From positions 62,001 to 126,000 of the forward strand of contig NZ_BJNO01000011.1 in assembly GCF_006539725.1 (NCBI RefSeq): a stretch of 64,000 nt of DNA, given 5' to 3'. Positions 54,996 through 64,000 of this stretch are shown one piece after another. A model generated the notes under the pieces. The model was not told the origin of the DNA. It made no database searches and saw only the letters and a list, made by a program, of their open reading frames with translations. This DNA comes from Klebsiella terrigena (lineage in GTDB: Bacteria > Pseudomonadota > Gammaproteobacteria > Enterobacterales > Enterobacteriaceae). Numbering within the stretch: the first letter of the stretch is position 1; each line of letters starts with the position of its first letter. A program made the translations under genes and the position numbers.

Positions 54996-57900
54996 TTAGC
55001 TTTCGACGGCGGGCTTCTCCGCTTTACCGGCCATCTGCGCAAGGAACTCATAGCGTTTTTGCAGATCGGCTGCGGCATCCTTCCACAGCTGCTCCGCCAC
55101 CTCCGGCTGCTGGGCGTTGAGGCGACGGAAGCGCTGCTCGTTGAGCAACGTGTCCGCCAGCGCGTCCGACGGCGGACGAGAGTCCAGCGCCAGCGGGAGC
55201 TTACCTTCATCCGCCCGGCGCGGGTCGAAGCGGTAGAGCGGCCAGAACCCGGTGGCGGTCAGCTGACGCATCTGATCGTGGCTCAGCGCCAGATCGTAGC
55301 CGTGCTCCTCGCACGGGCTGTAGGCGATAATCAGCGACGGTCCCGGATAGGCCTCCGCTTCCTGAATCGCTTTCACCGTCTGATTTAGCTGGGCGCCCAG
55401 CGAAATCTGCGCCACGTAGACGTGACCGTACATCATCATGCTGACGCCGAGGTCTTTGCGCGATTTACGCTTGCCGTGCTCGCCAAATTTAGTGACCGCC
55501 CCGAGCGGCGTGGCCTTCGAGGCCTGGCCGCCGGTGTTGGAGTAACACTGGGTGTCGAGCACCAGGATATTGACGTTTTCGGTCAGGCTCAGCACGTGGT
55601 CGAGGCCGCCGAAGCCGATATCGTAGGCCCAGCCGTCGCCGCCGATCAGCCAGATGGATTTTTCCACCAGCGCGTCGGCGTCGGTCAGCAGCTCCTGGGC
55701 TCCCTCAACGCCGACCAGCGCGCGGCGAAGCTCCGCCACCTGCTCGCGGCGGACGTCCGGGGTGGCCTCGGCGTGCAGAGCATCGTTGAGCTCCGCCGGT
55801 ATCGCGTCGGCAAACTGCCCCAGCAGGCGCATCACGCGCTGACGATGCTGGTCCACGGAGAGGCGGAAGCCGAGGCCAAACTCGGCGTTATCTTCAAACA
55901 GCGAGTTGGCCCACGCCGGGCCGCGCCCGTTGGCGTCGGTGGTATACGGCGTTGACGGCAGGTTACCGCCGTAAATTGACGAGCAGCCGGTGGCGTTGGC
56001 GATCAGCATCCGGTCGCCGTAGAGCTGGGTCAGCAGCTTGATATACGGCGTTTCGCCGCAGCCGGAGCAGGCGCCGGAGTACTCAAACAGCGGGCTTATC
56101 AGCTGAGAGGTACGAATATCAATGCGCTCCAGCGCGCTGCGGTCGATCTCCGGCAGGCTGAGGAAGAAGTCGTAGTTGACCTTCTCCTCCTCAACGTGCT
56201 CAAGGCGCGACATCATATTGATGGCCTTGATCTCCGGGTTCTGCCGGTCTTTGGCCGGGCAAACCTCGACGCACAGATTACAGCCGGTGCAATCTTCCGG
56301 CGCCACCTGCAGAACGTATTTTTGGCCGCGCATATCGCGGGATTTTACGTCCAGTGAATGCAGGCTGGCCGGGGCCGCTTCCATCGCTTCAGGAGAGATA
56401 ACCTTGGCGCGGATCGCCGAGTGCGGGCAGGCCGCGACGCAGTGGTTACACTGGGTGCACAGCGCCTCTTTCCAGATAGGGATCTCTTCGGCGATATTGC
56501 GTTTTTCCCAGCGGGTGGTGCCCATCGGCCAGGTGCCGTCCGGCGGCAGAGCGGAGACCGGCAGCGCATCGCCGAGGCCGGCCAGCATGGCGGCGGTGAC
56601 GGTTTTGACAAAGTCTGGCGCGGCATCGGAGACCACCGGCGGGCGGTTAGGGCTGGCGGCGTTGACCGGCTGCAGCGGCACTTCGGCCAGCGACTCGCGG
56701 GCCAGCGCCAGCGCCTGCCAGTTACGCTCAACCAGCTCCTTGCCTTTGCTGCTGTAGCTTTTGGCAATCGCGCCCTGGAGTTCGGCCAGCGCGCTGTCGC
56801 CCGGAAGAATTTGCGTCAGATGGAAGAACGCCATCTGCATCACGGTATTGATACGCGCGCCGAGGCTGCATTCGCGGGCAATTTTGGCGGCGTTGACGAT
56901 ATAAAAGCGCGCCTGCCTCTGGTTGAGCATCGCCTGCACTTCCTGCGGCAGACGCGACCACGCCTCATCGGCGGCATACGGCGTATTCAGCAGGAAAATC
57001 CCGCCGGGCTTCAGGCGCTCCACCATCTGATATTTGTCGATAAACTGCAGCTGATGGCAGCCGACGAAATCGGCCTGCGAGATAAGATAGGAGGAGCGAA
57101 TCGGCTTCTCGCTGACGCGCAGGTGCGAAACGGTGAGTCCGCCGGCCTTTTTCGAATCGTAGACGAAGTAGCCCTGCGAGAACCACGGCGTCGAGTTGCC
57201 GATGATTTTGATGTTGTTCTTGGTCGCCGACACGCTGCCGTCGCTGCCCAGTCCGTAGAACAGCGCCTCCAGCTTCGCCTCCGACGGCAGGGTGTTTTCC
57301 CCCAGCGGCAGAGAGAGGTTGGTGACGTCGTCATAGATACCGACGGTAAAGCGGGGCTTCGGTTTCGCCGCGTTCAGCTCGTTAAACACCGCCAGCACGC
57401 ACTCCGGGCCGAACTCTTTTGACGACAGGCCGTAGCGGCCGCCGATGGTGCGCGGCAGCGTTTCGCGTTCACCGCGGTTAAACGCCTCCGCCAGCGCGGT
57501 CATGATGTCGAGGTACAGCGGCTCCGCGTGGGCGCCGGGCTCTTTGGTGCGGTCCAGAACGGCGACGGCGCGCGCGCTTTCCGGCAGCGCTTCCAGCAGG
57601 TGAGTGGCGGAGAAGGGGCGATAGAGCCGCACTTTCAACACGCCGACCTTCTCGCCGCGGCTGAGCAGCTCATCCACCACCTCTTCGCAGGTGCCGATGG
57701 CGGAACCCATCACCACAATCACCCGTTCGGCCTGCGGATGGCCATAGAATTCGAACGGTTTATAGCGACGGCCGGTGGCGGCGGCGAAATCGTCCATCGC
57801 CGTTTCAACATGGTCGTAGACCGCGTCGTACCACGGGTTAGTGGCTTCACGGGACTGGAAATAGGTGTCTGGGTTAGCCGAGGTTCCGCGGATTGTCGGA

Positions 57901-58523
57901 TGTTCGGGATTGAGCGCGCGCAGGCGATGCGCGTCGATCTCAGCCTGCGGCAGCAGGCTGCGGAGGGTGTCATCCGCCAGCGGCGCGATTTTGTTGATTT
58001 CGTGCGAGGTGCGGAAGCCGTCAAAGAAATGGATAAACGGCACCCGGCTTTTGAGGGTCGCAATGTGCGAAATCAGGGCGAAATCCTGCGCCTCCTGGAC
58101 GTTGCTGGCGCAGAGCATCGCGCAGCCGGTCTGGCGCACGGCCATCACGTCGGAGTGATCGCCGAAAATAGAGAGCGCGTGGGTGGCGACGGTACGCGCG
58201 GCGACGTGCAGGACAAACGGCATCAGCTGACCGGCCAGTTTGTACAGCGTCGGGATCATCAGCAGCAGGCCCTGCGAGGAGGTGAAGGAGGTCGAAAGGG
58301 CCCCGGTTTGCAACGCCCCGTGCACGGCGCCAATAGCCCCGGCTTCCGACTGCATTTCGACCACCCGAGGCACGTCGCCCCAGATATTTTTTAGCCCGTT
58401 ACCCGCCCAGGCATCCGCCTGCTCGGCCATCGTTGAGCTGGGGGTAATGGGGTAGATGGCGATAACTTCACTGGTGCGAAACGCGACAGAAGCGGCCGCG
58501 CCATTACCGTCGATAGTAATCAT
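54996..58523 (-). CDS. nifJ: Pyruvate:ferredoxin/flavodoxin oxidoreductase (NifJ/YdbK)
   Basis: 1175 residues in one chain from ATG 58523 (MITIDGNGAAASV). N-terminal pyrimidine/PFOR domain I (YPITPSSTM), a domain with the loop ALSTSFTSSQGLLLM, two 4Fe-4S motifs (CTQCNHCVAACPHS and CTGCNLCVEVCPA), and the C-terminal TPP domain (GCSSIYGGNLPS). Converts pyruvate and CoA to acetyl-CoA, CO2 and reduced flavodoxin. In E. coli the gene is ydbK. Confidence 0.95.
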   Translation of the reverse strand: MITIDGNGAAASVAFRTSEVIAIYPITPSSTMAEQADAWAGNGLKNIWGDVPRVVEMQSEAGAIGAVHGALQTGALSTSFTSSQGLLLMIPTLYKLAGQLMPFVLHVAARTVATHALSIFGDHSDVMAVRQTGCAMLCASNVQEAQDFALISHIATLKSRVPFIHFFDGFRTSHEINKIAPLADDTLRSLLPQAEIDAHRLRALNPEHPTIRGTSANPDTYFQSREATNPWYDAVYDHVETAMDDFAAATGRRYKPFEFYGHPQAERVIVVMGSAIGTCEEVVDELLSRGEKVGVLKVRLYRPFSATHLLEALPESARAVAVLDRTKEPGAHAEPLYLDIMTALAEAFNRGERETLPRTIGGRYGLSSKEFGPECVLAVFNELNAAKPKPRFTVGIYDDVTNLSLPLGENTLPSEAKLEALFYGLGSDGSVSATKNNIKIIGNSTPWFSQGYFVYDSKKAGGLTVSHLRVSEKPIRSSYLISQADFVGCHQLQFIDKYQMVERLKPGGIFLLNTPYAADEAWSRLPQEVQAMLNQRQARFYIVNAAKIARECSLGARINTVMQMAFFHLTQILPGDSALAELQGAIAKSYSSKGKELVERNWQALALARESLAEVPLQPVNAASPNRPPVVSDAAPDFVKTVTAAMLAGLGDALPVSALPPDGTWPMGTTRWEKRNIAEEIPIWKEALCTQCNHCVAACPHSAIRAKVISPEAMEAAPASLHSLDVKSRDMRGQKYVLQVAPEDCTGCNLCVEVCPAKDRQNPEIKAINMMSRLEHVEEEKVNYDFFLSLPEIDRSALERIDIRTSQLISPLFEYSGACSGCGETPYIKLLTQLYGDRMLIANATGCSSIYGGNLPSTPYTTDANGRGPAWANSLFEDNAEFGLGFRLSVDQHRQRVMRLLGQFADAIPAELNDALHAEATPDVRREQVAELRRALVGVEGAQELLTDADALVEKSIWLIGGDGWAYDIGFGGLDHVLSLTENVNILVLDTQCYSNTGGQASKATPLGAVTKFGEHGKRKSRKDLGVSMMMYGHVYVAQISLGAQLNQTVKAIQEAEAYPGPSLIIAYSPCEEHGYDLALSHDQMRQLTATGFWPLYRFDPRRADEGKLPLALDSRPPSDALADTLLNEQRFRRLNAQQPEVAEQLWKDAAADLQKRYEFLAQMAGKAEKPAVES

Positions 58524-58794
58524 AAAAAGAGACCCTAACATTGCGCAAACAAAAAAGAAGGGACCCGCAAAACGGCGGCGGATCCTGTAATTATATGGAG
58601 TGAGTATAGGGGCTTTCAGTATGCCCTTGAAGTTATGCGGCTTTCGAGTGCACAAATTGATCCATGAGGCTCTCCCCGCCGGCGCGCCGGGCGAGGAGAA
58701 CCAGTGGCTGCTATCTTGCTGATTACTATGCCATTAGTCTGAACATGCCGGGCGCGCTGGCGGCTAAGCCCCGCGCCCGGCGCGCGGACGCCGT

Positions 58795-60453
<1,659 letters not shown>

Positions 60454-60478
60454 TCAGGTGGCGGCTAGCTGCGGGTTA

Positions 60479-61876
60479 TCATTTTTTGGCCACGGGTTTA
60501 TTGGTATTAACAAAAAGAGTCGTGGCAATAAAGGCAAAAATAAATACCGCGATGCCGACGGTGATATAGCTAATAAACTGGTAGCGGTCATAGAGGTACA
60601 TCAGCGGAGAGAGCAGCACCGCCAGGCCATAAGAGTTAGCCTTGATCGCCATCAGCGAGAGCACCATGCCGCCCAGCGCGGAGCTGGTGAGCATCACAAC
60701 AATGGCGCGGATCCCCGACTGCATCACAATCCCGAACAGGGCCGGCTCTGAGACCCCCAGCAGCTGCGTGATAGTGGCGGAGATGCCGGCGGTCTTAAAG
60801 GCCACGTTCTTTGATTTCAGCGAAATAGCCAGACACACGGCGGCGTTGGCAAAACCGTACATCGCGCAGACCGTAATCAGCGGATTAAAGCCAGTGCCGG
60901 CAATCAGCGACGTTTCAATCATGATGAACATATGGTGCATCCCGGTCATCACGGCGATGGGATAAATAAAACCGATCAGCAGGCCGCCAATTCCTGCCGG
61001 CAGGGCGAGGAACTGCCCAATCGCCATCACCGCATAATGTTCGAATCCGTGCACCAGCGGGCCTAATACCAGCAGGGCAATAGCGATCGCGATCAGGATG
61101 ACGATAAAGGGCGTGAAAATAAGGTCCATCGAGTTCGGCATGACTCTGCGGAAATAGATCTCGAGCTTCGCACCGATAATTCCGGTAATAAGCGCGGTGA
61201 GGATCGAACCCTGATAGCCGACCAGCGGAATAAAGCTAAATATATATATTGGCGCGGCGTTGCCATATGCCACATCGTAGGCGTTGGGCAGCGCCGGTGA
61301 AACCAGCATCAGGCCAATTAAAAAGCCGATAATCGGCGTGCCGCCAAACTTTTTAAATGCCGACCAGCAGATAAACGCCGCGAGGAAGGCAAAGGCGGTA
61401 TCGCAAAGGACGGTGGTTAACGTCTGCAGGTAAACCGGGATATCCTGCACGTTGCTGCCAAACCAGCCCAGTACCGTATCGTTAAAAATAACCCCCTTCA
61501 GGCCGAGAAACAGGCCGGTAGCGCCGAGCACCGGGACGATCGGCACGAACACGTCAGAGAGGTTTCTGATGCCCCGCTGCAGCCTGCCTGTGCTCTGCCG
61601 GCTCATCTCGTCTTTGCTGACTTCGGCCACCTGGAACTCTTCCACAAAGGCCAGGTAAACCTTGTTGACGATACCGGTGCCGAGAATGATCTGATACTGA
61701 CCTGAATTATAAAATACGCCTTTCACTTCGCCGATCTGGCGAATTTTTTCGTCATCAATGGCTTCGCGATCCTTCACCTGTAAGCGCAAACGCGTCGCGC
61801 AATGGGTGGCCGATGCAATGTTGTCCTTGCCAATCGTATTAACAATATCAACCGCGATATTTTTATATTTGTTCAT
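60479..61876 (-). CDS. PTS EIIBC, glucose/sucrose family
   Basis: 465 residues. N-terminal IIB domain with phosphocysteine Cys26 (NIASATHCATRLRL); IIC domain of about ten membrane segments with the GVSEPALFGI substrate motif and MTGMHHMF. No IIA domain, so Crr (EIIA-Glc) is the likely phosphate donor. Start overlaps the GH13 stop by 14 bp. Related to ScrA/TreB-type carriers for sucrose, trehalose or similar alpha-glucosides. Confidence 0.9.
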   Translation of the reverse strand: MNKYKNIAVDIVNTIGKDNIASATHCATRLRLQVKDREAIDDEKIRQIGEVKGVFYNSGQYQIILGTGIVNKVYLAFVEEFQVAEVSKDEMSRQSTGRLQRGIRNLSDVFVPIVPVLGATGLFLGLKGVIFNDTVLGWFGSNVQDIPVYLQTLTTVLCDTAFAFLAAFICWSAFKKFGGTPIIGFLIGLMLVSPALPNAYDVAYGNAAPIYIFSFIPLVGYQGSILTALITGIIGAKLEIYFRRVMPNSMDLIFTPFIVILIAIAIALLVLGPLVHGFEHYAVMAIGQFLALPAGIGGLLIGFIYPIAVMTGMHHMFIMIETSLIAGTGFNPLITVCAMYGFANAAVCLAISLKSKNVAFKTAGISATITQLLGVSEPALFGIVMQSGIRAIVVMLTSSALGGMVLSLMAIKANSYGLAVLLSPLMYLYDRYQFISYITVGIAVFIFAFIATTLFVNTNKPVAKK

Positions 61877-63548
61877 TTTTAACGCATCCCTTAATGAGAA
61901 TGGTCTGGTAGGGTTTGAGGGTAGAAGTCACGTTGCTGTAATTACTGAGCACGATTTCCCCGTCAGGCAGGGTAAACGGCTGCTCTTTGGCGCTGAGGTT
62001 GGTGATGGAAATAAGGCGCTCGGTTGCCGAGCTTCTTGCATAGGCGATAACGCTCTCTGCAGCCTCCTCCAGAGGGGTGAAGGTGCCGTAAATCAGCGTT
62101 TCAGGGAAGTCGATATTTCTCAGGGCAATCATCTTTTTGTAGAAAGAGAATACCGAGTCGGCTCGCGCCAGCTGGCTTTGCGCGTTCAGCGAGGTATCGT
62201 CAGTGGACAGCGCCAGCCACGGCGTAGCGCCGTTGTTAAACCCCGCGTTGACGCCGTCGGACCACGGGAACGGCGTGCGCGAATTATCTCTTGAGCGGCG
62301 GTTAACAAAGCCCATGGCCTCCTCGGCGCTAAAGCCTTCCGCCAGCGAACGGTCGTAGTTATCGAGGCTTGAGATATCGTTAAATTCGCTGATCTCGCTG
62401 CGGCAGAAGTTTTTCATTCCCAGCTCCTGCCCCTGATAGATAAACGGCGTGCCGTGCATGAAAAAGTACATGGCTGCAAGGGCCGTGGCGCCGATCTCGT
62501 TCTGATAGTCAGCGTCGCGCACCAGTTTCGACAGGGCGCGAGGCTGGTCGTGATTCTCAATAAAAGTGGTGCCCCATCCCGCGCGGGTAAAGGCCAGCTG
62601 GCTGGCAAACAGGGTTTCCCTGAATGCCTTGACGCTCCAGTCGCATTCCCTGAACCACTCTGAACCATTTTCAACGTCGATATCGGCGGCGTGGAAGTCA
62701 AATATCATGTCGAAATAACCTTCCGGTCCGATAAAGCGCTCATACTCTTCCAGCGGTACGCCGGGGGCTTCACCGACGGTCACGCAGCTGAATTTTTTAA
62801 AGGTCTTTTGCTTCAGTTCGTTGAGGAAAAGCTCAATCCCCGGCCGGTTGCGGGCCTTGCTTTTGACGGAGACCAGACCGTCGATACCGTCTGGCGGCAG
62901 CGGGCTGAAGTCCTGATCCTTTTTGATAAAGGTAATGGCGTCGATGCGGAACCCGGCGATCCCTTTTGCCAGCCACCAGTTAATCATTGCGTAAATTTCT
63001 TCGCGCAGCGCCGGGTTTTCCCAGTTCAGGTCGGGCTGTTTTTTATGAAACACGTGGAGATAGTAAGTCTCTTCGCCGGGTACTTTTTCCCACACGCTGC
63101 CGCCGAAAATAGAGCGCCAGTTGTTGGGGGCCGCACCGTTAACCGCCGGTTTAAAAATGTAGTAATCGCGGTAGCGGGAGTCCGGGTTCGCCAGCGCCTG
63201 GCGGAACCAGCGGTGCTCGTCGCTGGTATGATTGACCACCAGATCAATCATCACTTTTATCCCCATCTCTCCGGCCTGCGCTATCAGGTCGTCCACGTCC
63301 TGCATATCGCCAAAATCAGGATTCACCGCGAAGTAATCGGCGATGTCATAGCCGTTATCCGCCATCGGCGACTGATAAAACGGTGATACCCAAATAAGGG
63401 TAATCCCCAGGGTCTTGAGATAGGGGAGTTTCGCAATGATGCCGCGAATATCGCCGGTCCCGTCGTTGTTGCTGTCATAAAAGCTCTTTGGGTAAATCTG
63501 ATAGACGACGGATTCCTTCCACCATGCGCGCTGCTGGGGTGTGTTCAT
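61863..63548 (-). CDS. GH13 alpha-glucosidase / phospho-alpha-glucosidase
   Basis: 561 residues from ATG 63548 (AAGGAG upstream). GH13 regions: YDIADYFAVNPDFG, region I DLVVNHTSDEH, region II GFRIDAITF (nucleophile Asp), region III VGEAPG (acid Glu), region IV FIENHDQPR. The residue after the nucleophile is Ala; Val there is the usual mark of strict alpha-1,6 enzymes. Lacks the RLDRD loop of sucrose isomerases. With a PTS importer the substrate may be 6-phosphorylated, as for TreC. Confidence 0.88.
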   Translation of the reverse strand: MNTPQQRAWWKESVVYQIYPKSFYDSNNDGTGDIRGIIAKLPYLKTLGITLIWVSPFYQSPMADNGYDIADYFAVNPDFGDMQDVDDLIAQAGEMGIKVMIDLVVNHTSDEHRWFRQALANPDSRYRDYYIFKPAVNGAAPNNWRSIFGGSVWEKVPGEETYYLHVFHKKQPDLNWENPALREEIYAMINWWLAKGIAGFRIDAITFIKKDQDFSPLPPDGIDGLVSVKSKARNRPGIELFLNELKQKTFKKFSCVTVGEAPGVPLEEYERFIGPEGYFDMIFDFHAADIDVENGSEWFRECDWSVKAFRETLFASQLAFTRAGWGTTFIENHDQPRALSKLVRDADYQNEIGATALAAMYFFMHGTPFIYQGQELGMKNFCRSEISEFNDISSLDNYDRSLAEGFSAEEAMGFVNRRSRDNSRTPFPWSDGVNAGFNNGATPWLALSTDDTSLNAQSQLARADSVFSFYKKMIALRNIDFPETLIYGTFTPLEEAAESVIAYARSSATERLISITNLSAKEQPFTLPDGEIVLSNYSNVTSTLKPYQTILIKGCVKNEQI

Positions 63549-63560
63549 CACTTCTCCTTG

Positions 63561-63580
63561 ATATGATATCGATACCATAT
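63561..63580. promoter_or_regulatory. LacI-type operator ahead of the GH13-PTS-porin genes
   Basis: atatgatatcgataccatat is a near-perfect 20-bp palindrome (one mismatched pair) in the 45-bp gap between the regulator stop and the GH13 start. Suited to the LacI-family regulator encoded next to it. The promoter may lie partly in the regulator's 3' end. Confidence 0.6.
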
Positions 63581-63593
63581 TGAAATAAAAAAA

Positions 63594-64000
63594 TTAAGCG
63601 GACGCTCTGATAATCAATTCAGAGTGCAGATCCTGCTCGTCATACTGATAGCGGGTGCCGCTAATGAGCGCGAGCAGGCGTTCAACGGAAATTCTGCCCA
63701 GCTGCTCAATCGGCTGGCTGACGGTGGTGAGAGGGACGTTGATCATCTCCGCCACCGGCAAATTATCGAAGCCCACCACCGCAAGATCTGCCGGTACGTT
63801 AACGCCGCCGGCGGTGAGGCCGGCAATCAGGCCGCAGGCGACCTCATCGCTGCCGGCAAAAATCGCGTCGGGGCGCTCGCTGGCGGCCATCTGCAGCATT
63901 TTGGCGGCGAGGACTTGCCCGTCTTTATAGGTATGCATCTGGCGGAAAATCAGCGCGGGATTGATATCCCGCTTTCCGGCCTGCATGGCGTCGATAAAGC
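63594..64000 (-). CDS. LacI-family repressor, C-terminal part (cut by window edge)
   Basis: The frame runs open to the right edge, so only about 134 C-terminal residues are seen. They carry the LacI effector-domain segments PDAIFAGSDEVACGLIAGL, LAVVGFDNLPVAEMINVPLT and TVSQPIEQLGRISVERLL. It ends 45 bp before the GH13 gene and is likely its repressor, sensing a sugar or sugar phosphate. Confidence 0.88.
   Translation of the reverse strand, partial: FIDAMQAGKRDINPALIFRQMHTYKDGQVLAAKMLQMAASERPDAIFAGSDEVACGLIAGLTAGGVNVPADLAVVGFDNLPVAEMINVPLTTVSQPIEQLGRISVERLLALISGTRYQYDEQDLHSELIIRASA

Noticed and set aside
61863-63548. Sucrose isomerase (isomaltulose synthase), known from Klebsiella
   Set aside because: The product-specificity motif RLDRD is absent; the equivalent stretch reads FHAADID.

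Overview
The window is chromosomal DNA of a Klebsiella/Raoultella-like enterobacterium. The evidence is a GC-rich coding background and a gene order that follows the known Escherichia coli backbone: pspF-pspABCD-ycjX-ycjF-tyrR-tpx-ycjG-mpaA-mppA, and later zntB-fnrS-dbpA-ttcA-(Rac prophage site)-uspF-ompN-micC-nifJ(ydbK). Blocks absent from that E. coli order (abrB, catabolic operons, an SOS cassette, a reductase cluster) interrupt it. The species cannot be fixed from the sequence alone.

Layout. 1-3.7 kb: the start of a CSS-motif c-di-GMP phosphodiesterase gene cut by the window edge, an orphan PTS IIB, two small unknown genes, and an SDR oxidoreductase divergent from a MmyB-type regulator. 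3.7-8.8 kb: a large AraC-type regulator with a glycosidase-like C-terminal half, divergent from an M20 amidohydrolase/MFS exporter pair; the gap carries an 18-nt direct repeat. 8.8-14.1 kb: the phage-shock regulon (pspF, sigma-54 promoter, pspABCD, then ycjXF; pspE is not present). 14.2-21.2 kb: tyrR with a TyrR box, an AbrB transporter, tpx, and the murein-peptide recycling set ycjG, mpaA and mppA.

21.3-28.3 kb is an accessory block of three regulator/oxidoreductase modules: TetR with a decayed SDR; LysR with an aromatic-alcohol-reductase-type NmrA protein; LysR with an MBL hydrolase and a second NmrA protein. It also holds a C-terminal SDR remnant and a DJ-1/PfpI protein. 28.5-30.2 kb is gene-poor but encodes two tiny single-span membrane proteins. 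30.2-32.7 kb is an SOS cassette: DinI-like, an unknown 64-aa protein, and umuDC, with two LexA boxes. 32.9-35.1 kb: a Gfo/Idh/MocA dehydrogenase with its DeoR regulator, and a wrecked FhuE-like receptor.

35.1-44.1 kb is one divergent catabolic locus: a fused ABC ATPase, an M81 (MlrC-type) peptidase and a ROK repressor to the left; a solute-binding protein, two permeases and a ROK sugar kinase to the right. It looks like an uptake and breakdown system for a compound with peptide-like and sugar parts, and is the best candidate here for an undescribed pathway. 44.1-48.0 kb: zntB, the FNR-controlled sRNA FnrS, a proline-rich small ORF, dbpA and ttcA. 48.0-52.4 kb occupies the place where E. coli K-12 carries Rac: a broken Rac-type integrase, about 1.3 kb of apparently non-coding DNA, and a repeat-containing autotransporter. 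52.6-58.5 kb returns to backbone (uspF, KTSC protein, ompN, micC, nifJ). 58.8-64 kb is a sugar operon (LacI-type repressor cut by the edge, GH13 hydrolase, PTS IIBC, LamB-type porin), probably for a phosphorylated alpha-glucoside.
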